A program made the position numbers and the translations under genes. The notes beneath the pieces are model-generated. The model had not been told where the DNA came from and did not search any database. It saw only the letters and a list, made by a program, of their open reading frames with translations. Shown piece by piece: positions 16,585 through 25,812 of a stretch of DNA of 54,924 bases. Location: assembly GCA_964599875.1 (NCBI GenBank), contig CAZRHE010000012.1, positions 1 through 54,924 of the forward strand, given 5' to 3'. The DNA is from RGIG4097 sp964599875 (GTDB lineage Bacteria > Bacillota > Clostridia > Christensenellales > CAG-917). How positions within the stretch are numbered: position 1 is the stretch's first letter; every line of letters begins with the position of its first letter.

Positions 16585-16606
16585 AAATCCGCCGACGGCG
16601 GATTTT
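16585..16606. terminator. Bidirectional terminator between queH and the V-ATPase operon
   Basis: The hairpin AATCCGCC/GGCGGATT is preceded by an A-run on the plus strand and followed by T-rich sequence, so it can serve both the plus-strand queH transcript and the minus-strand V-ATPase transcript ending at 16610. Confidence 0.8.
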
Positions 16607-16609
16607 ATT

Positions 16610-17245
16610 TTACTCTTCTCTATTCTCTATCATGGACTTGACTTTCATCATTCTTATTATCGAACTTCTTTCGTTTTCGTCAAGTTTCATAGTGATATAC
16701 TTTATGGTTTCTTCGAGCTGCGGTATCATAACGTATTCGAGAGCGTTGACGCGACGCCTGTTTTTCTCGATTTCGTCCGCAAGCATATTGCATGATTTTT
16801 CCACTTCGGCAAGTTTCAGCATGTCGCCGAGAAGTCCCGAAAGAGTGGCAATCGAACCGTCTAATTCCGCAGTGACGCCCGCAAACGAATAAGGATACAA
16901 TTCCTTGTTCTCTCCCTCTTCGATTTCAAACGCGGGGACGTCCACTCCCATAAGGTTTTTTTCGGACAGCACGAGTTTTACGTTATTAGACGGCATGGCT
17001 ATCGCCTCTTCGATAGTCGCGTCGCTCGAAACGGCGCGCGCAAGCATGAAGTTTTTGAGAGCGTCGGACAGTTTTTCTTCGACTTCCTCTCTCAACCTCT
17101 TGTTCTCTTTCACGAGCGCCATAAATTGACGTATCATTTCATCCGACTTATCCTTGAGCAGTTTATGCCCGCGCGTAGCGGTTTTCAGACGGGTTTTGAG
17201 CCGCCTTAATTCCATTCTTGTCGGATTTACGTTCAGTCTTGCCAT
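16610..17245 (-). CDS. V-type ATP synthase subunit D
   Basis: Subunit D is the central rotor stalk that couples the A3B3 head to the membrane ring. The 211-residue protein begins MARLNVNPTRMELRRLK and is almost wholly helical, with two long coiled-coil arms (about 10-80 and 140-205) as expected. It closes the nine-gene V-ATPase set and lies 15 bases downstream of subunit B. The C-terminal arm contains NALEYVMIPQLEETIKYI, typical of the family. Confidence 0.95.
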   Translation of the reverse strand: MARLNVNPTRMELRRLKTRLKTATRGHKLLKDKSDEMIRQFMALVKENKRLREEVEEKLSDALKNFMLARAVSSDATIEEAIAMPSNNVKLVLSEKNLMGVDVPAFEIEEGENKELYPYSFAGVTAELDGSIATLSGLLGDMLKLAEVEKSCNMLADEIEKNRRRVNALEYVMIPQLEETIKYITMKLDENERSSIIRMMKVKSMIENREE

Positions 17246-17260
17246 CTTTTCGTCCTTGCG

Positions 17261-18637
17261 TTATTCCTTAACGGGAAGATATTTGTCGAGATATGCATCT
17301 CTGATTCGTTTCAGTTCACCTCTCGGGAGCATCCCCAAAAGTTCCCATCCGAGATTTAGGGTTTCTTCTATCGTTCTATCGGTTTCGAATCCTTGCGAAA
17401 CGTAGCGTTTTTCGAATTCTTCGGCAAATCGCGCGAATTTTTTATCCGTTTCGGTAAGTGCCGCCTCGCCGAGAATGGAACTGAGTTCCTTCGCCTCTTT
17501 GCCCTGTGCGTATGCGCTGAACAATTGGTTCATGGTATCCGCGTGATCTTCTCTCGTTTTCCCCGCTCCGATGCCCTTATCTTTCAAGCGGGACAGGGAG
17601 GGCAAAACGTCGATAGGCGGATTCAGCCCTTTCTTATACAACTCTCTCGAAAGGATGATTTGTCCCTCGGTTATATAGCCCGTAAGGTCGGGGATTGGGT
17701 GCGTCTTGTCGTCTTCGGGCATGGTCAAAATAGGAATTTGAGTGATAGAGCCTTTCTTCCCTACGATTCTACCCGCGCGCTCGTACATAGTCGCGAGGTT
17801 CGTATAAAGATATCCGGGGTATCCTCTACGCCCAGGGACTTCCTTTCTTGCCGCCGAAACTTCGCGGAGAGCCTCTGCATAGTTAGTGATATCCGTCGTG
17901 ATGACGAGGACGTGCATATCCTTTTCATACGCAAGATATTCCGCCGCCGTGAGCGCCATACGAGGAGTTGCAATACGCTCGATTGCGGGGTCGTTTGCAA
18001 GGTTGACGAACACGACCGCCCTTTCGATTGCGCCCGTTTTGCGGAAATCCGAAATGAAGAAATCCGCCTCTTCGAAGGTTATGCCGACAGCCGCGAAAAC
18101 GACTGCGAATTTGCTATCCGAGCCGAGAACTTTTGCTTGACGCGCGATTTGCGCCGCAAGTTCCGCATGGGGAAGACCGGACATGGAAAACACGGGAAGT
18201 TTTTGTCCTCTGACAAGGGTGTTCAGTCCGTCTATCGCGCTGACGCCCGTCTGAATAAACTCGTTGGGATAATCGCGTGCGACGGGATTTATGGGTTGCC
18301 CGTTGATATCCATTTTCATTTCGGGAATAATAGGCGCACCGCCGTCGCGGGGATTGCCCATTCCGTCGAAAACTCTGCCGAGCATCTCTTCCGAAACTCC
18401 GAGTTCCATACTCTTTCCGAGAAATCTTGCCTTTGACGTAGACATTTTTATGCCTTGCGACGGTTCGAACAGTTGTACGAGTGCTTTATCGCGATTGACT
18501 TCGAGCACTTTGCCGCGTCTTACGTCCCCGTTTTCCTGCCTGATTTCCACGAGTTCGTCGTATTTCGCGCCGTCCACGCCCTCGACGAGCATAAGCGGCC
18601 CGACGATTTCTCTTATGGTCTTGTATTCTTTAAGCAT
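17261..18637 (-). CDS. V-type ATP synthase subunit B
   Basis: Subunit B is the non-catalytic nucleotide-site subunit of the V1 head. The protein has 458 residues, the normal length. It lacks a P-loop, as B subunits do, and contains the family motifs SGLPHAELAAQIARQA and PGRRGYPGYLYTNLATMYERAG, together with ITQIPILTMPEDDKTHPIPD. The gene overlaps the subunit A gene by eight bases, giving coupled translation of the two head subunits. Confidence 0.97.
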   Translation of the reverse strand: MLKEYKTIREIVGPLMLVEGVDGAKYDELVEIRQENGDVRRGKVLEVNRDKALVQLFEPSQGIKMSTSKARFLGKSMELGVSEEMLGRVFDGMGNPRDGGAPIIPEMKMDINGQPINPVARDYPNEFIQTGVSAIDGLNTLVRGQKLPVFSMSGLPHAELAAQIARQAKVLGSDSKFAVVFAAVGITFEEADFFISDFRKTGAIERAVVFVNLANDPAIERIATPRMALTAAEYLAYEKDMHVLVITTDITNYAEALREVSAARKEVPGRRGYPGYLYTNLATMYERAGRIVGKKGSITQIPILTMPEDDKTHPIPDLTGYITEGQIILSRELYKKGLNPPIDVLPSLSRLKDKGIGAGKTREDHADTMNQLFSAYAQGKEAKELSSILGEAALTETDKKFARFAEEFEKRYVSQGFETDRTIEETLNLGWELLGMLPRGELKRIRDAYLDKYLPVKE

Positions 18638-20402
18638 CTATGCCTCCTTCGCCGGAGAGGGCAAGCATTTGTTTTTTGAGTTCTTGTTCGAGGTCGTCGA
18701 ATTTGTCGATTTCCTCTTCGGGAATATACTTTGCTCTGCCGATTTTATCCTTGATTTTGAGTTCGAGAATATCTTCTATATCCACGTTTTTATCCAGTGC
18801 GTCATTGCCTTGACGGTTAAATTCAAGGATGAGTTTCAACATTCTGCACTGTTTCCCAAGGGACGCATAGGTGTCCACTTCGTGGAATGCGTTTTGGTGC
18901 AAATAGTCTTCGCGCAAGGATTTTGCGGTTTCCATAGTGAGTCTGTCTTTGGGAGAAAGCGCGTCCATGCCGACGAGTTGCACTATTTCGTTAAGGGACG
19001 CCTCTTCTTGCAATATTCTCATAGCAGTCGCGCGCAGAGATACCCATTCTTCGCCGACGTTGTCGCGATACCATTCGCCGAGTTTATCGGCATAAAGAGA
19101 ATAACTCGTGAGCCAATCCACCGCGGGAAAATGGCGTTTATACGCAAGGGACGCAGACAGTCCCCAGAACACCTTGACGATACGCAGAGTGCTTTGAGAT
19201 ACGGGCTCGCTGAGGTCGCCGCCCGGAGGTGAAACCGCTCCGATTGCGGTAATCGAGCCGATTTCGTTCTCTCTGCCGAGGACTTTGACAAGTCCCGCTC
19301 TCTCGTAAAACTCCGCAAGACGGGAACTGAGATACGCAGGATATCCTTCTTCACCGGGCATTTCTTCCAGTCGTCCGCTCATTTCGCGCAACGCCTCCGC
19401 CCAACGGGACGTCGAATCCGCCATAATTGCAACCGAATAACCCATATCGCGGAAATACTCCGCAATCGTGATACCCGTATATATGGACGCCTCGCGCGCC
19501 GCAACGGGCATATCCGACGTGTTCGCTATAAGCACGGTTCTCTTCATAAGAGGTTCGCCGCTGCGCGGGTCTTTGAGTTCGGGGAACTCGTTCAAGACGT
19601 CCGTCATCTCGTTTCCGCGCTCTCCGCAACCGACGTAGACGATTATATCCGCGTCCGCCCACTTGGCAAGTTGGTGTTGCACGACGGTTTTTCCGCTACC
19701 GAACGGGCCGGGAACCGCCGCCACGCCCCCTTTTGCAATCGGGAAAAGAGTGTCTATGACGCGTTGTCCCGTAACGAGAGGGGTTTTCGGGGATAGTTTT
19801 TCGCTATATGGTCTACCTTTTCTAACGGGCCAGCGTTGGAGCATAGTCACGTTCACGTCGCCGCTATCCGTAGTCACGACGGCAATTGTTTCGTCGACGG
19901 TGAAACTACCCGTCTTTATCTCTTTCACGACGCCTTTCACGCCGTAAGGAACCATGATTTTATGCAGAACGAGAACGTTTTCCTGCACCGTACCCACGAC
20001 CGAACCGGGCACGACGTTATCCCCGACTTTGACCGTAGGGGTGAAATCCCACTTCTTGTCGTGATCGACCGCGGGGACGTAAACTCCTCTTGCGATACGG
20101 TCGCCCGATACGTCGCGGAGTTTTTTCAAGGGACGCTGTATTCCGTCGTAAATACCCTCGATAAGACCGGGGGCAAGTTCGACGGACAACGGCATGCCCG
20201 TAGACGTGACTTCTTCACCGGGACCGAGCCCGCTCGTTTCTTCGTAGACTTGAATGGAGGCTTTATCTCCTCTCAACTCGATAATTTCGCCGATGAGTTG
20301 CTTTTCGCTGACTCTGACAACGTCATACATTTTGCTGTCCGCCATATTTTCGGCGACGATTAGCGGTCCGGAAACCTTAACGATTCTTCCTGATTCCATC
20401 AT
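18630..20402 (-). CDS. V-type ATP synthase catalytic subunit A
   Basis: Subunit A hydrolyses or makes ATP in the V1 head. It has 590 residues, with the Walker A motif GPFGSGKT at 232-239, the A-type insertion domain (about 110-190) and EEMPGEEGYPAYLSSRLAEF further on. The C-terminal helical domain is intact. The start overlaps the end of the subunit F gene by four bases. Length and motifs give no sign of decay. Confidence 0.98.
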   Translation of the reverse strand: MMESGRIVKVSGPLIVAENMADSKMYDVVRVSEKQLIGEIIELRGDKASIQVYEETSGLGPGEEVTSTGMPLSVELAPGLIEGIYDGIQRPLKKLRDVSGDRIARGVYVPAVDHDKKWDFTPTVKVGDNVVPGSVVGTVQENVLVLHKIMVPYGVKGVVKEIKTGSFTVDETIAVVTTDSGDVNVTMLQRWPVRKGRPYSEKLSPKTPLVTGQRVIDTLFPIAKGGVAAVPGPFGSGKTVVQHQLAKWADADIIVYVGCGERGNEMTDVLNEFPELKDPRSGEPLMKRTVLIANTSDMPVAAREASIYTGITIAEYFRDMGYSVAIMADSTSRWAEALREMSGRLEEMPGEEGYPAYLSSRLAEFYERAGLVKVLGRENEIGSITAIGAVSPPGGDLSEPVSQSTLRIVKVFWGLSASLAYKRHFPAVDWLTSYSLYADKLGEWYRDNVGEEWVSLRATAMRILQEEASLNEIVQLVGMDALSPKDRLTMETAKSLREDYLHQNAFHEVDTYASLGKQCRMLKLILEFNRQGNDALDKNVDIEDILELKIKDKIGRAKYIPEEEIDKFDDLEQELKKQMLALSGEGGIDA

Positions 20403-20740
20403 TTATCCTCTTTGTCGTCAAACAAAATATCCGACCCGATAGCCTTTTCCACGTCGCTTTGGATTCCTTTCATTCCGAATCCGCTGTTGCCCTCCGCGGA
20501 GGGAATGGGCACGACGACGGGATAAGGACGGGACTTATATCGTTTGAGTAAACTGTCTATACTTATTGCTATTTTATCCGTGATGAAAATTACGGAGTAC
20601 GTCCTTGCGACTTGTTTGACGGTTTCGCGCGCGTCAATCTCTCCCTCCACGGGAAAGACGTCAAGACCTATCGCCTTGAATGCGAGGACGGAATCCTTAT
20701 CTCCTACAACCGCAATGCCGTTACGCTCCATAAATTTCAC
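20399..20740 (-). CDS. V-type ATP synthase subunit F
   Basis: This 113-residue subunit binds the central stalk and helps regulate rotation (it is named NtpG in the Enterococcus scheme). It begins with a Rossmann-like strand and loop (GIAVVGDKDSVLAFKAIGLD, residues 8-27), the family hallmark. IPSAEGN and a short helix follow at the C-terminus. Its start lies inside the end of the subunit C gene (20-base overlap). Confidence 0.9.
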   Translation of the reverse strand: MKFMERNGIAVVGDKDSVLAFKAIGLDVFPVEGEIDARETVKQVARTYSVIFITDKIAISIDSLLKRYKSRPYPVVVPIPSAEGNSGFGMKGIQSDVEKAIGSDILFDDKEDK

Positions 20741-21692
20741 GCGTCCTTTCTTTGATTAACGACGGCGACACGTTGTTTTTTATGCCTGCCGCGATGAGTT
20801 TTGCCACCTTTATTTCGGTGCGTTTTGCCAGATAGTAATATATTATAGGCGCGGGAGTGTCGAGGTCGTTAAACTCCTTTTTCCACCCGCGAAGGATTTC
20901 GTTATCCCTTTCAACCTCGAATCCGACGAGATTTCCGCTTTCCGCAAGCGCGGTGAAGATATCCTCGTAAGGCGTGGATTTCAATTCGTTTTTAAGCGCC
21001 TCGTTCAAGCCATAACATCTCTCGAAAGTCGAGTATGCAATCTTTCCGCCGTCGATGAAATTCTCCTTGAAAAATTCTACGTCCGCACCTATTTTTTCGG
21101 TGCGATAGAAAGCGGATATATTCGCATAATCTATTGCGGATACGAAATGCCCGACCACGAGTTTTCCGCCTTTTTTCGCCTTTTCGAGTTGTTCGCGGAA
21201 TAAACCCTTGTCAAAAGTCACGTCGATAAAGCGAGAAGTCACGCTGCCGTCCGAAATTCTTGCGCCGACAGAATCGAAACACTCCGCCATAATCGCGCTT
21301 ATTCCTTCTCTACCGCCCGAAATCGCGCCCTTAATCACATCGACCGAGGTCAGTCCTTCGGGCATGAGCGCGGGATTTTTATCCCCGATGATTTCCGCTT
21401 TGACGAGTGCTTTTGCGTTGTGATAGTCTTGCGAAAGAAGGAACGCGTCGAGGGCGCCGTCCACGTTGAACGCTTTCAAAAACGCTATCAAACTTTCTTC
21501 TTCGTTTGCAATCAGTGCGTCGAAATCTCCTTGCGCTACGGTTTGTCCTTGTCCGAAACCGAGTTCGAGAATAACCTTAAACGCCTCGTCCGTAGACGAA
21601 CATTCGGAAAGCCGTTGCATATGTTGCGAAGTGAGCAACTTGCTCTCCATGGCTTTTATTCGAGCGTTTTCAAACAAGAACTTATCGGACAT
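20721..21692 (-). CDS. V-type ATP synthase subunit C
   Basis: Subunit C (the archaeal C / eukaryotic d type) is the funnel that connects the central stalk to the membrane ring. The 323-residue protein is all helical. ARIKAMESKLLTSQHMQRL near the start and DNEILRGWKKEFNDLDTPAP with YYLAKRTEIK near the end fit the family. It is coupled to subunit E (shared boundary at 21692) and to subunit F. Confidence 0.88.
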   Translation of the reverse strand: MSDKFLFENARIKAMESKLLTSQHMQRLSECSSTDEAFKVILELGFGQGQTVAQGDFDALIANEEESLIAFLKAFNVDGALDAFLLSQDYHNAKALVKAEIIGDKNPALMPEGLTSVDVIKGAISGGREGISAIMAECFDSVGARISDGSVTSRFIDVTFDKGLFREQLEKAKKGGKLVVGHFVSAIDYANISAFYRTEKIGADVEFFKENFIDGGKIAYSTFERCYGLNEALKNELKSTPYEDIFTALAESGNLVGFEVERDNEILRGWKKEFNDLDTPAPIIYYYLAKRTEIKVAKLIAAGIKNNVSPSLIKERTREIYGA

Positions 21693-22267
21693 CAGTCAAA
21701 CAACTCCTTTGCGACTTTCGCTTCGGTATCTTCGCGCAAAACGTCGAGTTCCGCCTCGAAAGTGAGGTTTTTATCCGCGCCTTTCCCGGACAAAATCATC
21801 CCGCCTGCAAAATCGCCGTACGTCGACGAAAGCGTAAGGTTAATGCCTTTTTTCTTCGCTACGTCCGCCACGACTTTTGCGGTCACGATGCTCTTTTCGT
21901 TTTCGGATATAATCACTTCGTCGCCGTCTTCAGCCTCGTCGAGCATGCCTAAAAGCAACGCTTTCAGCGTCTTCTTGTCGAGGTTTTTCAACTTATCGAG
22001 GACGAGTGCATAGGTCGAATCCAGCACTTTTGCTTTCGCGCCCAATCCGAGTTTTCTCGCGTCGAGTTCGGCAACGGTTTCGCTCCTCGTCGCTATTTCC
22101 GCCACTGCGACGTCGATATCGTGCATATTCTTTGCAAGATACGCCTTACATTCCTGCGACGCCGCCGCTATGATTTCGTCTGCCTTGTTTTGCGCCTCGC
22201 CCAAAATCGCGTCCGCTTTTCTTTCGGCATCCGAAATTATTTTTTCGATAATCGCATCTTTGCTCAT
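21692..22267 (-). CDS. V-type ATP synthase subunit E
   Basis: Subunit E is part of the peripheral stalk. The 191-residue protein has a long Ala/Glu/Lys-rich N-terminal helix (about 5-80, with DAERKADAILGEAQNKADE) followed by a globular C-terminal half, the usual layout. It overlaps the subunit C gene by one base and lies 12 bases after the K subunit gene. The peripheral stalk partner is the G/H-like protein at 24853-25176. Confidence 0.85.
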   Translation of the reverse strand: MSKDAIIEKIISDAERKADAILGEAQNKADEIIAAASQECKAYLAKNMHDIDVAVAEIATRSETVAELDARKLGLGAKAKVLDSTYALVLDKLKNLDKKTLKALLLGMLDEAEDGDEVIISENEKSIVTAKVVADVAKKKGINLTLSSTYGDFAGGMILSGKGADKNLTFEAELDVLREDTEAKVAKELFD

Positions 22268-22279
22268 CTTATCCTCTTA

Positions 22280-22762
22280 TTACGCTACGGTGTTCACTGC
22301 GGGCATCATAACCGCAAGGAAGGACGTAAGCAGTGCAAGAACGGCGTAGGTTTCGACCATTGCGGTCAAAATGATTGCCTTACCGCTTTCTTCGGGGCGT
22401 TTCGCTACGAGCGCGATACCGCTACACGCGACTTTCGACTGATACAGTGCGGAAATAAGACCAACGATTGCCATAGGCATACAGCCTGCGAACAACGTAA
22501 GTCCGGATTCCACGGTCAAGCCGAGTATTCCGCCGAACAAATCGATTTTGATGAACACGATGAACGCAATCAACAAACCGTAAATACCTTGCGTGCCGGG
22601 AAGAAGTTGCAAAACAAGACATTTTGAGAACTTGTCGGGGTCTTCCGCCGTAACGCCCGCCGCCGCTTTGCCCGCCATGCCGACGCCAACCGCCGAGCCT
22701 ATGCCTGCAAAGATTGCCGCGCATGCCGCACCTAAAACTGCGATAAATGTTCCGAGAGTCAT
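22280..22762 (-). CDS. V-type ATP synthase subunit K (membrane rotor ring), sodium-type residues
   Basis: This 160-residue proteolipid has four membrane helices arranged as two hairpins. It forms the ion-carrying ring. In Enterococcus hirae NtpK the sodium site is made by Leu61, Thr64, Gln65, Gln110 and Glu139. Aligning LQLLPGTQG and MVETYA puts all five equivalents here: Leu54, Thr57, Gln58, Gln108 and Glu137. That pattern points to sodium, not proton, transport. Only the second hairpin carries the acidic residue, as in Enterococcus. The gene lies between those for subunits I and E. The ion choice is inferred from residues. Confidence 0.95.
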   Translation of the reverse strand: MTLGTFIAVLGAACAAIFAGIGSAVGVGMAGKAAAGVTAEDPDKFSKCLVLQLLPGTQGIYGLLIAFIVFIKIDLFGGILGLTVESGLTLFAGCMPMAIVGLISALYQSKVACSGIALVAKRPEESGKAIILTAMVETYAVLALLTSFLAVMMPAVNTVA

Positions 22763-22795
22763 ATATTACCTCCTACACGAAAATCGTGCGATTTT

Positions 22796-24856
22796 TTATG
22801 CTTTGACCGCGACTTCCGCCGCATCGGTCAGAGATTCGTATTCTTTGCTTGTGTCGATATAGGTATATTTCGTTCTCGACGCAAACGGAATGAATTGTCT
22901 TCCTCCGCCCGTGTAGAACTTGCCGAAGAATTCAATGTATTGCAAGCGGCAGTTATGCACGTATGCGCCCAGTGCGGATATCGCTATATTGAACGTATGC
23001 CCGATGAGATAGACGGGAATACAAATGATATATCCGATGAATTGCAGGTTTGCGGGGAAGAATCCCGCCACTATATTGCAAATCATATTGACGACCATCG
23101 CGACCACTCCGCCCGAAAGCGCAAGTCCGAAAAGTCGGGAATAACTCAATATATCGGACAGCACGTTGACTATATCGTAGAGTTTGCTCACCCTTCCTAT
23201 CATGCCCTTGACGGGGCCTTTCGCACTCTTTATTCCGCCGACGAGAAGAAGGACGACGCCGACCGCCGCAAGCGCAATCGCGATATATTTAAGCCAAGAC
23301 GGCGCGCCTTTTATAAGAAGTCCCGCCGCAAGACAGCCTATCGCTCCGAATATAAAATACCAGGACAGCACGTCCGACACCGCACCGAGATAGTTTTTAT
23401 GTTTGATGAGATTCAGCGCGTTCACGAACATTCCGACGACTATCTGCAAAAATCCGAGCGCAAAGCACATTACGAGCATTTTCAGCGGCTCGTCAAGCGG
23501 ATTGAACAGCAAGGCAAAGGATTTGTTCATATCAGGCGTCGGGAATCCTAAATAACTGCCGAATAGCATGCCCCATATCGCGGTCGATATTCCGCCCATT
23601 GCGATGATGAGCATAAGTCTGCCTTTGCCGGGGACGGGTTTCGAAATCTTGTACAGTACGAATCCCGCAACCGCAAATATGAGTCCGTATACGGCGTCCG
23701 CCACCATAATTCCGAAAAACAGGAAGTAAAAGAACGTCATAATCGGATTCGGGTCTATGTCATCGCCGTATTTCGGCACCGAGAACATATTCGTTATATC
23801 TTCGTAAGGCTCGACGATTTTGTTCGAACGCACGAGGGTGGGCACTGCATCCCCTTCTTCGGGATTTCTGAATTCATACACCAGCCTGTCCGAAACCTTG
23901 TCGAGTATCTTTTTGAGGTCGTTTTCCTTGTCTGCCGGGAACCAACCTTCGAGCACGAACGCCTTTTCGGTCGTTGCAAAACCGTCGAGAGCGTCGAATT
24001 TTGCTTTTTCTATGAGATAATAGTCGTACAAAGTTTTCAATTTTCCGACTACTTTCTCTTTTTCGAGCGCACGCACCATCAAATCGAATTTGCTCTTTTC
24101 GATATCCGCAATGCGCGCGTTATTATTTTCAATTTTTTCTTTTGCCGTGCAATCGTATGAAAACGGGCATTTCACGAAATCCGCACTTTGCAAAATCGCG
24201 GTCAATTCGTTTTCATTCTCTTTGAGAGTTACGGCAACGAAAGGTTTCGCCTTTTGCCCGTTGAAAACCTCGACGTATACGCCGTCTATTTCGTTGGCAC
24301 GTAAGACGGTTTCGGACTTCGAGCCGACCACGGAGCCGACGACGACGGAGAAATTTTTGCCGCCGACGATGGACGAAAAAGGCATTGCGATTTCTTCATA
24401 GACCGCAAGCGATTCGTTTTCGGCAAGAATCTTCTGCTTTTCGGATTCGAGTTCCTGCCTTTCGTTTTTTATGGATTCAAGTTCCTCTACGTCCGCCAGC
24501 AATTCGTATTCCTGTGCGCTTATCATAGAAAAATCGTCGTAATCCATTCTTGCAATAGAACTAAACGGCGCTTCTTTTACGGGCGTGTATACGTAGGGAT
24601 TATCGGTATTTTTGCTTTCTTTTTGAGTTTTTTGCGCAAGTTTTTTCTGCGCGCGCAAGAAATCGAAGGCGGAGGATATGCGGAAAATCTTTCCGTCAAT
24701 CTCCTCCTTCGTTCGAGAATTGTCAAGTCGCACCGTATCGCCGATATCCTTCGTCGCTACGATTTCTACCAATTTGCTTTGGTGCAACGCCTTGAAAAGA
24801 TTGAATCTGTCCGACCGATGCCCTATGAGCACCAGTTTTTTCATTTCAACGATCAT
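22796..24856 (-). CDS. V-type ATP synthase subunit I (membrane stator, subunit a)
   Basis: Subunit I holds the ion half-channels beside the K ring and connects to the peripheral stalk. The 686-residue protein has a soluble N-terminal half (about 1-360) with coiled-coil stretches and a membrane half with about seven or eight helices (from about 370 to 650). Family motifs include DIDPNPIMTFFYFLFFGIM and GDAVYG-like VADAVYG, and SYSRLFGLALSGG, which holds the essential arginine. It overlaps the small stalk subunit gene by four bases. Confidence 0.95.
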   Translation of the reverse strand: MIVEMKKLVLIGHRSDRFNLFKALHQSKLVEIVATKDIGDTVRLDNSRTKEEIDGKIFRISSAFDFLRAQKKLAQKTQKESKNTDNPYVYTPVKEAPFSSIARMDYDDFSMISAQEYELLADVEELESIKNERQELESEKQKILAENESLAVYEEIAMPFSSIVGGKNFSVVVGSVVGSKSETVLRANEIDGVYVEVFNGQKAKPFVAVTLKENENELTAILQSADFVKCPFSYDCTAKEKIENNNARIADIEKSKFDLMVRALEKEKVVGKLKTLYDYYLIEKAKFDALDGFATTEKAFVLEGWFPADKENDLKKILDKVSDRLVYEFRNPEEGDAVPTLVRSNKIVEPYEDITNMFSVPKYGDDIDPNPIMTFFYFLFFGIMVADAVYGLIFAVAGFVLYKISKPVPGKGRLMLIIAMGGISTAIWGMLFGSYLGFPTPDMNKSFALLFNPLDEPLKMLVMCFALGFLQIVVGMFVNALNLIKHKNYLGAVSDVLSWYFIFGAIGCLAAGLLIKGAPSWLKYIAIALAAVGVVLLLVGGIKSAKGPVKGMIGRVSKLYDIVNVLSDILSYSRLFGLALSGGVVAMVVNMICNIVAGFFPANLQFIGYIICIPVYLIGHTFNIAISALGAYVHNCRLQYIEFFGKFYTGGGRQFIPFASRTKYTYIDTSKEYESLTDAAEVAVKA

Positions 24857-25176
24857 TTGATATACTTATCGAGCAAAATACCCAGCAATTCGTTTGCTTT
24901 CGCATCCGCGCTTTCGCGCTTGCTTTCGACGTATTCAGACGCCGCAGTTTCACCTTTTTCTATTATTTCCGCGCGTTTTTCTTCCGCCTTTTTCTCGGCG
25001 TCTGCGACCGCGCGACGAAAATCCGCTTTGCATTGCAAAACGGTTTCCCTTTTCTCTTTCTCCGCTTTGATTTCGGCGTCCAAAACAATCTGTTTCCCGT
25101 CCGTAAACGCTTTCGACTGCATCTCGGACGCCTGCTCTTCCGCGGATTTAATCTCTTTCAAGACCTCTTCTATCAT
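24853..25176 (-). CDS. V-type ATP synthase peripheral stalk subunit G/H-like
   Basis: This 107-residue protein is one long charged helix rich in Ala, Glu and Lys. It matches the small stalk subunit (NtpF in Enterococcus, AhaH in archaea) that pairs with subunit E. It has little sequence signature beyond the coiled coil, so the call relies strongly on position: first V-ATPase gene, before subunit I, the same place as ntpF in the Enterococcus ntpFIKECGABD order. It starts one base after rpiB. Confidence 0.8.
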   Translation of the reverse strand: MIEEVLKEIKSAEEQASEMQSKAFTDGKQIVLDAEIKAEKEKRETVLQCKADFRRAVADAEKKAEEKRAEIIEKGETAASEYVESKRESADAKANELLGILLDKYIK

Positions 25177-25177
25177 T

Positions 25178-25630
25178 TTATTTGCTATACTTCTTTTCGA
25201 TATCGGTTATCATATCGAGACGGCGTTGATGTCTTCCGCCCTCGTATTCCGCCGTATACCATGCGGTGACGATATCTTTCGCCTCTTCGGGGGTGATTAC
25301 TCTGCCGCCGAGTGCGATTATATTTGCGTTGTTGTGGTTTTTGGTGAGTTGTGCCATATAAGTATTCGTCACGACCGCCGCTCTTATGCCGGGGACTTTG
25401 TTTGCGGATATGGAAATGCCGATACCCGTGCCACACATAAGCACGCCTGCGTCGCATTCGCCGCTCGCGACTGCCTCCGCTACTTTGAGCCCGTAGGTCG
25501 GATAATCAACGGAATCCGTGTTGTAAGTGCCGAGGTCGACGACTTCCGCGCCGAGGGATTCGAGGGTAGCGATTACGCTTTCTTTGAGGACGATACCGCC
25601 GTGGTCACAGCCGATTGCAATTTTTTTCAT
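25178..25630 (-). CDS. rpiB: Ribose 5-phosphate isomerase B
   Basis: RpiB interconverts ribose 5-phosphate and ribulose 5-phosphate in the pentose phosphate pathway. The protein has 150 residues. Visible features are the N-terminal IAIGCDHGG (Asp9, His10), the catalytic cysteine in LMCGTGIG, the anion-binding GIRAAV and the HNNANIIALGGR motif (His about 99). GGGAG precedes the ATG. It is the first gene of the transcript that continues directly into the V-ATPase genes with one base between, so its expression and that of the ATPase are likely linked. I know of no biochemical reason for that pairing. Confidence 0.96.
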   Translation of the reverse strand: MKKIAIGCDHGGIVLKESVIATLESLGAEVVDLGTYNTDSVDYPTYGLKVAEAVASGECDAGVLMCGTGIGISISANKVPGIRAAVVTNTYMAQLTKNHNNANIIALGGRVITPEEAKDIVTAWYTAEYEGGRHQRRLDMITDIEKKYSK

Positions 25631-25659
25631 AATTTGTTACTCCCTTATTTGATATAATA

Positions 25660-25688
25660 ATTATACTCTGCATTCGTTCAGTTGTAAA
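25660..25688 (-). promoter_or_regulatory. Predicted promoter of the rpiB/V-ATPase operon
   Basis: On the minus strand TTTACA (25688-25683) and TATAAT (25665-25660) are separated by 17 bases, about 30 bases before rpiB. No other convincing promoter is seen between here and subunit D, so all ten genes may depend on it. Confidence 0.7.
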
Positions 25689-25761
25689 GTATTGATTTTT
25701 TCAGCGCCTTACGGCTCAATTCTAATTCGCCGCCCTTAAACTTCTATGAAAGAAATCCAAT

Positions 25762-25797
25762 AAAAAACAGAACGCAAGGGAAAATTCCCTTGCGTTC
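25762..25797 (-). terminator. Intrinsic terminator of the giant surface-protein gene
   Basis: A twelve- to thirteen-base perfect stem (GAACGCAAGGGA with its complement, 25797-25770) is followed on the minus strand by CTG and six T residues. It lies 16 bases after the stop codon at 25813. Confidence 0.88.
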
Positions 25798-25812
25798 ATC
25801 AATTATTACTCG

